From assembly GCA_039619475.1 (NCBI GenBank), contig CM077115.1:236747692-236811691 (forward strand): a stretch of 64,000 bases of DNA, given 5' to 3'. The translations under genes were made by a program, and so were the position numbers. Positions 45,809-56,160 of this stretch are shown here, piece by piece. The first letter of the stretch is position 1; each line of letters starts with the position of its first letter. The notes under the pieces were generated by a model. It searched no databases, had not been told where the DNA came from, and saw nothing but the letters and a program-made list of their open reading frames with translations. Source of the stretch: Icerya purchasi. Lineage: Eukaryota; Arthropoda; Insecta; Hemiptera; Monophlebidae.

Positions 45809-46754
45809 GAAATAATATTTTGGGAGGCTTTGCAAGAAAAGCATTTAGGATTAAGAATTGGAGGTGAAATCTTAAACAATATTAGATACGCAGCTGATGC
45901 AGAATCATTGCCTGACCTCCAGAAATTATTAAATAGTGTCAATGAAATAAGTAAAAAATACGGGTTTTCAATTAACATCGAAAAGACAAAGATAGTGGTG
46001 ATAAGTAGCAAAGAAAGATAGGACAATACACAGCTCAAATTATCAGGAAGACACATTGAAAAGGTGGCCCGGTACAAATATCTGGGATGCTGGATAAATG
46101 ATAAGGCAGACCTGGACGAAGAAATAAAGATACGCATAGCGACAGCAAGAGATGTTTTTAGTATAATTGGAAGAAAGTACACTAACATCTAAGAACCTCA
46201 AGATATCACTGAAATTGAGAGTTCTGAAATGCTACATATGGTCGCGGCTATTATACGAGACATGGATACTGAAAACGGCAATGACAAAGAAAAAACTAGA
46301 AGCCTTCGAAATGTGGTGCTACCGAAGAATGCTTAAGGTCTCGTGAACGGAGAAGATAAAAAATTCAGAAGTACTACTGCGTATGGACAAAAATCGGAAA
46401 CTGGTGAACACAATAAGGAAACTAGAATACATGGGATGTATAATACGAGGCCCTAAATATCAGCTACTGAGAAGGACAGTTTTACTTGGGCAGATTGAAG
46501 AAAAAAGATGGATTAGCAGGAAGAGTACGACATGGTTTGAAAACATAAAAAATCGGACGAACCATTCAACAGAAGAAATAATTTATACAGCCTGGAATCA
46601 GGAGAAAATGGAAAAGAATTATCTTCATGTCAACAGCCTGAGAAGTCCGATGAGGATATGGCACCTTAAAGAAGAAGAACTCGGAAAAAAAAACAATCAA
46701 AGTCCTTCAGATCGAAGATGTTTACTGGAAATACAAGGGGCGAAAATAAGATAA
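45680..46754 (+). mobile_element. RTE-like LINE (copy 3) with a (TA)n expansion inside the RT
   Basis: Plus-strand order: IHIKRGVRQGCELSPLLFN (RT motif before the catalytic site, 45,707-45,763). An in-frame (TA)n tract of 44 bp (45,762-45,805) follows, read as IYIYIY. Then SEIIFWEALQEKHLGLRIGG and RYAADAESLPDLQKLLNSV, where the YADD catalytic site reads YAAD. GFSINIEKTKIV, KYKYLGCWIN and, in shifted frames, later blocks lead to LEYMGCIIRGPKYQLLRR (46,383-46,754). It extends further 5' than copies 1 and 2 but has several frameshifts and a lost catalytic Asp pair, so it is inactive. Confidence 0.82.
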
Positions 46755-48990
46755 CGTTATCGGAATAAGACGTAAATACCAAGGGTAATTCTTCATTCGA
46801 AGTTCAATGCCGCGCCATCAGAATTAAATGTTGCCGTAAAAATCCTGTAGCAGAAATTTAACTTAGAATAAGGCAGTAACACCGATCTCTTTTGACTATT
46901 CCTTGCGGTTTAATGTGAAAAACACAAAGCGACGAAGCAAAATCATCACTTAGGATACTTTTTATGAATGCCCCCCCCCCTTCAAACCCTTAGATACCGC
47001 GACGTAAAAGTTAACCTGAAAAATTTCTTAGCAAACTCCAAAATTCAATTTGGTTTCCCGAAAACATCTCTCGAATTACCGAGATTTTTTAAACTTTCTT
47101 TTGTTTTTTCTAGAATTCCCTTATTTAAAAATTTCGAGTAAATGCCCTGAATTTTTAATTTCGGAATTTCGCAGAAATGACTCGCCCGAATATATAACAG
47201 ACACATTGGTAAAATATATATTACATACTAATATGAAATTATTCCATACTAATGCATTTAACTCTATTCGGTGTGATAGATAACGATCGAAAGGGTGTTG
47301 GTTCGGAGCTTGTTTGATCGTTATCAATTTGCGGACAGAAGTGAACACGAGTGGTCTCTTTCGTCTCATAATCACTTTTATTTACATTCCATTTTCTTTT
47401 TAATGTCGTCATTTCAGCATTTAACCGAAATAAATATTTAACTAGGTGATAAAGCACGAAAAGCGAATGCACGTTTTGGTGAAAAATTACTTTTAAAAAT
47501 AAAAATAAATACCGGCAGCGGATATGTTGTATTCGTTGAACGAGTGCCAAGACTGTTATAGAAATAATGCGATTTGCATCATTTAATTTCTTAATGAGAT
47601 TTGCGAAGGAGGGCTTTATCGACGATTTTTTTTTAATGTTTCTCGCGTATTGCCCCTATTATTTTAAAATTTCGTATATTTTCACATTAAATAAAATTTT
47701 TAGTCGTATATAATTCGCAGAAAAATTCTGTTCGTGATTAAGACTTTGTCGTCGGTCGAAGAAGAAGAAGAAGAAGAAGAAGAAGTGTGTCTAGCGATGT
47801 TTACGTTCGTTGGCTGCCGCGATGAATTTATTCGAATTAAAAATTATAATTAAATTTATATTGGAAGCGCTTCAGCTTGTTGAAGGATTCGTCGCCGCCG
47901 AATAAAAAATGTTACACCGTTCGCGGCAATGTTCAACTCATTTTTATACAGTTCGCGCGATGTTTTCTGCTCAGTTTAAAGCAATCATGCAGTAAGGGCG
48001 GCGCTGTTGTTGTATATGACTGTTCTTAAATCCGTGAATTGTGCTAGAGACGTAAAGCGGTGCGTGTAAGCCTAAGAAAACTTATTATGGCTTCTCGTCA
48101 GTCATCATCGTTTTTTGATATCGTGTTTTACGGTTTAATGCTGAACTGTTTATGTTGTTCAGTTCGAATGGCCATGTCCCGATATTTTTTCTTACTTGAT
48201 ATTTCTTTAACCTAAATAAAATTAACTCTAAATCTGTCGGTTTATTTTTCTAAAAAGAAGAACCAGAGTGACAATCGTCGAGCTCTCTTTTTTCGCTAAA
48301 CTGGTTTGATTTTTTTCTTTTTCTTTAAATGTTGGCCATTATACGTAAAAAAGCAACTTTTTTTTTCCTAATTTCAAGCTGGCTTTCAAATATTTTCTAC
48401 ACGTTGGAGAAACTTTTAGAATCCTCTTTTGTTCTAAATGATATTCGTTTCGATATCCGAATACATGCACTATTCAAAACAATCGAAAAATTGATAATAT
48501 TTAAGTGACCGTATCAAGATATAATTGATTCCTTCCTTTATTAATCGTTTTTGGGTAAAGGTGACGAACCCAAAAAAAAAAAAAAAAAAAAAAAAAAACA
48601 TTACAAAATGCTTTGTCTTGATGGAAATTATGTTTTTCGTTCAAAATCAACTTGATATTCGAAAAACATGGTTTCTTTTTATGGACTTTTCAAATGTCCA
48701 CCTAGAAAAACGATAGAGGAAACAGGTAGTTAATGAGATATAAATTCAATATCGGCTATTATCATAAGGAAATAGAAAGGAAAGCGTCGAAGAATACATC
48801 ACACTAAAGGATCGTAGGTAATTTTGGACAGTAGCGAAGGGGTCTACAAAAAAAGACGATTTTACGAAAGCAATCAAGCATGACTCTAAATAACGTGTAG
48901 GTGAATGATAGAGACAACGTAACAACGAATAGAAGAAAAATCTGAAGAAGCAAAGATTAGAATAAAGAGGTAGCGTAATAGTTTAATTAG
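46755..48990. other. No gene recognised; (GAA)n tract and C-run
   Basis: A GAA microsatellite lies at 47,758-47,785, a C-run at about 46,971-46,980 and a 27-base A-run at about 48,571-48,598. The GAA tract could be a LINE tail like that at 37,756, but no hairpin or coding part precedes it. Confidence 0.45.
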
Positions 48991-49139
48991 AATCAAAAGT
49001 GTATATATATAGGATCAAAATTAATGTCCCTTTTTCATTTGTTTTTTCTTTTTTGTTTTCTTTTTCGTTTAATCAACAAGTATATGAGGCGTTTTCCGTT
49101 ATTCGTTGCATTGTTTTTCTAGTCTTTTTCTTCTCTTCT

Positions 49140-49200
49140 TACCAGCTGAAGATGGTCTTTGCCCGAAAACGTTTCTGGGATAAGTATATAACAGTTTTAC
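49140..49200 (+). mobile_element. Penelope-type terminus with hammerhead-like core (solo)
   Basis: CAGCTGAAGATGGTCTTTGC followed by CCGAAAACGTTTCTGGGATAAG aligns with the terminal motif of the Penelope copies at 42.6 and 56 kb. The core CTGAAGA fits the hammerhead consensus CUGANGA and is followed by GAAA. The stem II here is weak. The element is otherwise unrecognisable. Confidence 0.5.
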
Positions 49201-49264
49201 ACTGCATATTTAAGTTTGCTATAGGTTACTAATATACGTTTTTATTTACTTAAACTATTAGTAC

Positions 49265-49435
49265 ATGATTAACAAATCCTCTCTAACTGAAAAACATCTG
49301 TGGTATTCAAAAACTCAAATAATGGCATACGCTGCGCCAATATTTAAACTGTGCAGTAATAACTTGGAGAAAGCAGACAAACACAAAATGAAACGTATTA
49401 ATTTTTTACGAAAAAGAAAAAAGAAAATGGGTAAA
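49265..49435 (+). pseudogene. Short LINE RT thumb remnant
   Basis: The plus-strand frame includes NKSSLTEKHLWYSKTQIMAY, then AAPIFKLCSNNLEKADKHKM. This fits the 'SKLSL..K..LYKT.L.PI.TYAAP(I/V)W....N..KLQ..QNK' block found after the RT palm in Jockey-like LINEs. Only about 45 residues survive. Confidence 0.5.
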
Positions 49436-50930
49436 AATTATTATAAAAAGTAATAGCGAAACGAAAACAACATAATTACAATATATTTTAATTTTATATA
49501 GAAGTTATAATAAACCGATGGAACTGTAATATTGCGTAATAAATGATGGTAGCGCATGTTTCTCTCTGGACTCGGCCGATAATTAACTTTTTCAGATTTT
49601 TAAACGAAATCTTCGTGCTCAGTAAAGGAAAAAAGTGTAATAATATTGCTTCAGGTGAAATGATGGAGGATGTACATAAAAACTTTTGGATGCGGATGTG
49701 CGTTAGACAGTCGGATAAAAGCAGCATGGCATATCGAGTTAAAGACGCTATCTTCCGCTCATACAAAATTTAACTCGGTCAGTACCCCGCGTGGAATGAC
49801 TATATTTCGGTCCGTGTTTTACTTTTAATCGCATATTAAAGAACCGAAACAAAAAAAAATCAATGTACGAATGTTATATCGAAAAATTTCGATTTTATTT
49901 AAAGATAATGAAATTAAAAATCTATTGAAAAATTAAAGATTTTTAGCGCCTATATACTCGTTTAGTATGTTTAGTTGATACATTTTATAACGACGAGTTG
50001 TTTTTTGTGGAAATGGGGAATTTTATCGTTTGCGTTTTATATGCAAGTTTTAGTAATCGGTACTTTTGAAGGTTTTTTTTTTTTTTTTTTTTTTTGACAG
50101 TTACGCAGTCTGATTTTAATTTTCTTTATCCAATTATAAACGTAGGAAACTTAACGCTGTCATGTTGTCACTATTCGATTTCGTTTTTATTAAAAATTTT
50201 CCTCGAAATGTTAAACGGAGTTCTTACGCACTTTGAACTTTTCTTGAACATAATTTTGAAAATTCAAACTTTAAAATTAAAATATAAACATAATAATAGC
50301 GGGTAAAGTTGGGATCGAAATGGATTTTACAAAAGTTTTGCGAACGATTTGTTCAAAAAACCCTTTTCAATATACACATATATATATTTAGCGTATGAAA
50401 CGCGAACCGCCTTCCATTCTTTCGATGCTTTTACATAGAAACTGCACTGATAGAAGATAACCAGCATTTTCCTCGTTATTTCAGTTATAAACAGCGTTTC
50501 AAACATGTATGTTCCTTTTTTCCCACTTTTTAAATGGTTTCCTTACTTTATTATTTACTTTTTGCATCGATACTATACAACTTTTCAATAACCGAAATGG
50601 CACACACTTTAATCCTTAAAAATCGTAAGCATAGTTTGGTAGCAGTTCATTTCACGGCATCGGTACTCTATATATAATAAAAAAAACCTTACGAAATCAC
50701 GGAAAGATTTCAGGTCAAGCTGAAAAGATTTTACTCGCCCATTCCAACTTACAACTTGTTAAGTACTTATCTAGCACAAAGGAATTTTCTTAAGCAACTT
50801 GAAAAATTGTTCCCCTAGCCTATTTCGGTTCGTATTGTTCAAGTTTCAAGAATCAACATGATCTTCTACCCGTATTCATACTACGGCACCACGCATTAAC
50901 AGGTTTTCGTCATTTTTTTTTCAAATCCTG
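49436..50930. other. No feature recognised
   Basis: AT-rich, with a T-run at about 50,072-50,095. Overlapping open frames at 49,494-49,773 on both strands resemble nothing known. Confidence 0.45.
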
Positions 50931-50934
50931 TTTT

Positions 50935-51300
50935 ATTTCTTTATTATTTTATTTATTTATTTATTATATTTACAAGTCGCTTTTGGACTACAAGGTCATT
51001 AGCGACTACGGTTTTACCGAGAATTATAACATTTTATGTTGAATATTGGAAAATGCGCGAAACAACAAAATAATCAAAAAAGTCAGCTAAATGCTGAGGA
51101 AGTTTAGATAAGTTGGAATACTGAGATGTCTTTGAGAAAGGCTACGATTTTTTTTGCACTTCTCGGCGTCCGAAAACATCTCTGGAAGGCCGTTGGTAAT
51201 ATCCGCTTGTTGTCTGGCCTGCTGGTAGTGATTACACTCGATCAAAAGATGCCTAATCTGTATATTATATGAAAATAAATATTGCAACATTTGAAACATT
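50935..51300 (-). mobile_element. LINE-C copy 1, 3' end
   Basis: The minus strand matches 55,595-55,916 almost base for base: the knuckle-region end RHLLIECNHYQQARQQADIT, then NGLPEMFSDAEKC and, in another frame, the closing residues. A 3' UTR ('gtagtcgctaatgaccttgt') and an ATAA-type tail (about 50,935-50,965 as TTTATTTATT) follow. The Cys/His block identifies it as the C-terminal region of an I-like LINE distinct from A, B and D. Sequence 5' of about 51,270 diverges from the other copy. Confidence 0.8.
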
Positions 51301-51624
51301 ATTCCGAAACCTCTGTATAATTTCAGTATCGCTCATTTTGAAGCATTCCCGCAGCTGACATTACACGACTTTCTAATATGATGTTATCAAAAACATTCAA
51401 TTTCCTACTGACGCCTTGTGTTTTTACCACCTAGTCAATCACGCTTTTTTTTCAACCGTTTATTTATTCCGTTTTATTTATTCATTTTTGGGAATATGTC
51501 CAAAACAGTTTCCTATCCAAAATGAAATCGTAACTAGTCTTAGGTATTGAACTAAAGGTACTTTTTCGTAAATATTATTACACTCGTATGTGTGAATTTA
51601 CATATAAAATGTGAGAATAGGTTG

Positions 51625-51662
51625 TCTACCAACCGAATGGTTGAGGATATAATGATGATGTG
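51625..51662 (+). mobile_element. LINE 3' terminus: hairpin plus (ATG)n tail
   Basis: CAACC-GAAT-GGTTG (51,630-51,643) forms a perfect 5-bp hairpin with the same GAAT loop as the minus-strand terminus at 27,329-27,342. It is followed 9 bases later by a short ATG repeat. The parent element is not recognisable. Confidence 0.45.
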
Positions 51663-52365
51663 TGAATTTACACAGCGCTTTGCGTTGAATTAAGTTTAAT
51701 TATATATATATATATATATATGTATAAAGCGGGAAAAGAATATAGAGTTCAGGCATTGTATAAGGGGTAAAACATTGTATTTTTGTTAAAAAGTTCAAGC
51801 TATAGAAACTTGTAATAATCAATTCTCGGGCAAGACTGTTATTATTTCTATTTATCGGTCAAAGACCTATGAACACTTTATTAAATATTTTTCCCGCAAT
51901 ATAATAAATGGTTAAGATATTGTACGAATACACGATATAATTATGTTGCGTGCTTAGAACTGGTTCATCCTTAGATTGCAGGGAGTGCACAATAATGAAA
52001 GCGCAGTGCATCAGGTGACTGCAAGTTTCGACGCTTAGTGAATATCAGAAGTTTCCATTCGTCTAGATTTGGAATTCGTTATTGTAAAAATTGCACCGTC
52101 GGTTAGTAGCGTAGCGAACGTAGAGGAAATGTTCTAAATTGTTACTACTGACATTGGTCAAAAGCTTGATGTATTGTCTCATAAGCGACAAAAATTACTA
52201 CGAATAGCCGAACATTATGTGGTCGGGATTACAAATAAATTGGATATTGGAGGGGTGTTATGGACAATAAGGAGATGGCACCAGAGAGTAACGGAAAAGC
52301 GAGGAAAGAAGCAAACTGTGCCCAAAGCGCAGGAGGCAAATCGCAGAAAGGTTAAAGGTTGAAAC
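51663..52365. other. No gene recognised; (TA)n tract
   Basis: A TA microsatellite lies at about 51,701-51,722. A 62-codon plus-strand frame at 52,174-52,362 has no recognised similarity and may be antisense to LINE sequence. Confidence 0.4.
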
Positions 52366-52369
52366 GACA

Positions 52370-54060
52370 CGTGGAAGGAAAGTCAAGAAACCGAGGGAAG
52401 CGAGGAAAAGACTGCTGAACAGAAAAGAAAAAGGAATCCAGGTTGGAGAATGAGGAAACGTAAGAGTTAAACCATAGTTTGGAATGAGCAGCTGCGGACA
52501 GCAGATTGGAAGAAGAGAAAACAGGAAGAAACCTACCGGAAGAGGAAGATAACCGAGCGAATGATTGTCAATTAACTCACTACCGGCATGACCAGGGATC
52601 CAAAAGAAGTCCGTTTGGATTAAGTGAGAAAAGGGAAAAGATCACGAATCAAGGAGCGAATAAGAAGAATAACGTAGTCGGTTGAGTGAAGTAGGGGAAG
52701 AGATGCGATAGTCTGCAGCACGCTCTGAGCATTCGACAGGGTAAGGATATTGCGAGAGACAGGTGAGGATCTGATAAAAATAAGGGCATGCAGAATAACA
52801 GAGGACTTCGCATAGAAGATTGTGAGCAAAAGGAGAGAAGTTTAAAGGTCTCGAGGTAATATAGAGAAGGACAGAAAAATGGCTGCATGGAGATGAAGAT
52901 CGAAAAATGGTTAGTGAAAGAAGAGCTTAGATTCCGTAAAAAATCTGATCTAACAATATCATGAAGGACAGGTTTAGGAAGAATCGGAGAATAAGAGCAG
53001 TTAATAGGATGAAGAAAAGAGGAAAAATTGAAGGAGAAATATGGGAGTTCATCGCGAATGTAGATATATGGAGAAAACTGAACGAGACGGGTAGCGATAA
53101 GATATAGAATGGAAGTTTTATTGGCAGAAAAACGCCAGCTACGGAATAAGTAAAAATAAGAGAAGAGGAGGAAATTGGCAACCGTTCGATGAGGATAACC
53201 CAAGTAGGAACGTCGAAGAAAAGGAGGAAGAATGTGAGATTCAGCGTGCAGAGCTGGAATAAGAGTAAACTTTCAGGCTCCGAGGTAGAGGCGGAGGCAT
53301 GCATTTTGGACCCGATCGAGCGTAGACAGAAGCGATCTAGAAGAATTTCCGTAAATGTAGGAACAGTAATCAAAAATAGAGCGAAAAAAAGATTTGCGAA
53401 ACATAAGCATGATCACAGGATCACCAGTCAGTATGAGAGAGAGATTTAATGAGGTTGAGCCTTTTTTGCAGGCGGACACGAATAGATGGTGTTTGATATG
53501 GTCATGGAATGAAAGTTGACTATCCAGGAAAGTACCGAAATAACGAAAGGAGAAGAACAAAGAGGGATTGGTCCATTATTTAATGATTAAGGAAGGAATA
53601 AAAGGGCGCAGAGTAAAGATGGCAGTAGAAGATTTAGTAGAGGAGATGGAAAGATGGATGTTGGATGAAGCGTCTTGCAATGAAATTAGTGGAATTTTGA
53701 AGTTGGGAGTTGTTGCGATGAGAGGAATAAACGAGGATGTCGTCGGCAAAGAAGAGGAAAGAGGAACTCAGAGACAAAGAAGCAATTTTGATGAAATAGA
53801 TATTGAACAAAGTTAGGTTAAGGAAGGAGCCCTGCGGTAATCTACGAAAGATTTGTGTCTAGTAGCCTCATGAAGTGAAATGGAAAGAGTGGCTGTTCGG
53901 CAAAGGAAAAGATTAATAACAAGGGAAGAAAAATGAGCCGGAATGTTAGAGGAAAGCATTAAATCAAAAAGAGTAACGGGGGCATTGTCGAAGGCTGCCG
54001 AGATATCAAGAGAAGAAGCAATAAGACAATTTTTCGTCGATGAATGACTCTCCATTTTCA
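52370..54060 (-). mobile_element. I-like LINE with RT and RNase H remnants (LINE-B type, longest copy)
   Basis: Minus-strand order: IASSLDISAAFDNAPVTLFD (RT finger/palm, first catalytic Asp present; about 54,020-53,960), FSSLVINLF. Then LFFADDILVYSSHRN, the RT catalytic motif intact (about 53,745-53,700). Further on come YFGTFLDSQLSFHDHIKHHL, then DPVIMLMFRKSFFRSIFDYC and LDRVQNACLRLYLGA (53,540-53,275). A thumb/linker in several frames follows (to about 52,830), then a degraded RNase H (FYAKSSVILHALIF, where Glu of AES is Lys; SNAQSVLQTIA; 52,829-52,640). Multiple frameshifts make it inactive. It gives the best view of the RT for the RNase H-bearing LINEs of the window. The 3' end is unclear. 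Confidence 0.82.
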
Positions 54061-55085
54061 GCGAATTTTTGACGGCAAATAAATGTTTTTATTACATTTA
54101 ATTTAATAAAAAATCATTCGCCGCTTTCAACGGCAGGGGTTCATTTTTAATTATTCTTTAAATTTAAAAACTGGCAGTAACGAATACCATAAGTCGAAGT
54201 AACGCGGAGCTGTTTGATGTTTGCACTAAAACTAAACTAAGAATAAGAAACGCCTTCTTATTTTCAGTAAGAATTTTCTGTACGCTTCATAATTAATTTT
54301 CCGTTATTATTTAATGTCACATTGGAATTACAAAACATATATTTCCTAATCGTAAAATCTAATAGATATCATCATGTAAATACATATATACTTTATAAAT
54401 GTTCTTAATTAATAACCTTGATTACGGTTATACAGTTATTTATAAAGTGTACAATCACAGTTACGGAGGAAATCAAACATAATAAATACATATATCCTAA
54501 CAACTTGCCTGGTAATTAGTGTTCTCTCCTATTCCGAAAGCACTGTGGGGTCGTCTACATTTATTAATTAATACATATTTATTTACACAATAATGCAGCT
54601 GGTAAACCCAATATGAAGTATTATCGATATTATTATGTATATTAAGCTCTATTGTACAATTTTCGCTATGAATTATATTTAAAAATATTTTTAACAATTA
54701 CATATCGAACTGGTAAAAAGAATAAAATGAACGGAAAGGATAAAATAACGTGGAAGTGCCGCGACGTACTGGATTATTCGAACAGAAAAACCAGGAAACG
54801 TTTATAAAAAGGAGAATGCAAATGTCGTTAATGGTAAAATAGTAAGCAAAGCTCCACCTAGAAGAAAGTGGTTTATTAAGTAAGCGGCTCGGATAAACAG
54901 ATGGTAGCTCTATACACGTATAACCCCAATGTTATGTATTGTAATAGAGGGGGGCCTTCAGTCATGGAGCAGCTAACTAGCTGGAAAAAAAAACGGAAAA
55001 ATACAAAAATGAATATTGTTTTTCCGTTGATTTTTTCCATTGCAAACCTGTTAAATTCATTAAATGTTATTTCATATCATAATTA
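54061..55085. other. No feature recognised
   Basis: AT-rich; short frames only. Confidence 0.45.
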
Positions 55086-55093
55086 CAAAATTT

Positions 55094-55104
55094 ACTATTA
55101 TTAC

Positions 55105-55146
<42 letters not shown>
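55094..55146. repeat. (TAT)n microsatellite
   Basis: Roughly seventeen TAT units, two of them interrupted near the left end. Confidence 0.95.
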
Positions 55147-55147
<1 letters not shown>

Positions 55148-55285
55148 ACTGTGTATCCTTGTGCTGTACATGAATTCCTTGAAATTACATGTTTCGCAAT
55201 TTTCGGATCTGGAGATTTTGAATTTACATAGAGAAATATTTTTTCCTGTTATGGATTTGACACTGAAAAAATGTTGCGCATTAAT

Positions 55286-55304
55286 CACACACACACACAC
55301 ACAC
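55286..55304. repeat. (CA)n microsatellite
   Basis: About nine CA units. Confidence 0.9.
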
Positions 55305-55380
55305 GAGAAATACCGTTTTTAATTATTCCACGCGACTTATTAACATATGATTCATATCCATAAGTTTCTTAATTTTAAAT

Positions 55381-56160
55381 GTAGGTGAATTCACATGCCT
55401 GTTTGTTATAAACTGTATAATAAAAACCAAACTTCACGAGTTTAGAAAAGATACCTACGAAATCATACCAACTCTCAGTAGGCACGAGCAGTGTGTCCTA
55501 ATTCGTATCCGCATTGGACACACAAACTTGACCCATTCGTTCCTCATATCCAAAAAAACCGCCCAACCTATGTCAACGCTGCAACATGCCTATATCGGTA
55601 AGGCATCTTTTGATTCTAGTGTAATCACTACCAGCAGGCCAGACAACAAGCGGGTATTACCAACGGCCTTCCAGAGATGTTTTCGGACGCCGAGAAGTGC
55701 GAATAAAATCGTAGCCTTTCTCAAAGACATCTCAGTATTCCAACTTATCTAAACTTCCTCAGCATTTAGCTGACTTTTTTGATTATTTTGTTGTTTCGCG
55801 CATTTTCCAATATTCAACATAAAATGTTATAATTCTCGGTAAAACCGTAGTCGCTAATGACCTTGTAGTCCAAAAGCGACTTGTAAATACAATAAATAAA
55901 TAAATAAATAAATAAACCAACTTCAATAACAAACAATATATGAGGGTAAAAATAATTTATAATAAATTAAATACCTTATTTAGGAACGTTTTCGGGTATA
56001 ACCCTATGTGTTTTGAGTTTTGATTAAGTTAGATTCAGGTGATGATGGGTTATACCCGAAAACATTCCTAAATGAGGTATTTATTTAATTTATTGTTATC
56101 AATTATTTTTTGACCCTTATATATTGTTTGTTATTGAGGTTGGTTTTTATTATATTTCTT
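55381..56160 (-). mobile_element. Penelope-like element copy, interrupted by LINE-C
   Basis: The outer parts 55,381-55,436 and 55,917-56,160 together correspond to the Penelope termini at 42,118-42,760. The left piece (GTAGGTGAAT...CTGTATAATAAAAACC) matches the reverse complement of 42,720-42,765. The right piece holds an inverted pair of terminal repeats (55,917-56,005 minus, 56,033-56,155 plus) with almost no internal sequence. The right-hand hammerhead-like core reads GTGATGA (first C lost) and keeps GGGTTATACCC and GAAA; the left-hand one has lost CTGATGA. No coding sequence remains. Confidence 0.78.
55437..55916 (+). mobile_element. LINE-C copy 2, 5'-truncated, nested in a Penelope copy
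   Basis: Plus-strand C-terminal region of an I-like LINE: PPNLCQRCNMPISVRHLLIE with C..C and H....C spacing (about 55,560-55,625), then YQQARQQAGITNGLPEMFSD and, after a frame change, IVAFLKDISVFQLI. The 3' UTR is shared with 50,935-51,270 and ends in an AATA-repeat tail (about 55,887-55,916). Flanks CCAAACTTCA (55,427-55,436) and CCAACTTCA (55,917-55,925) are a target duplication differing by one base. Insertion into the Penelope element is therefore later than that element. Confidence 0.85.
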
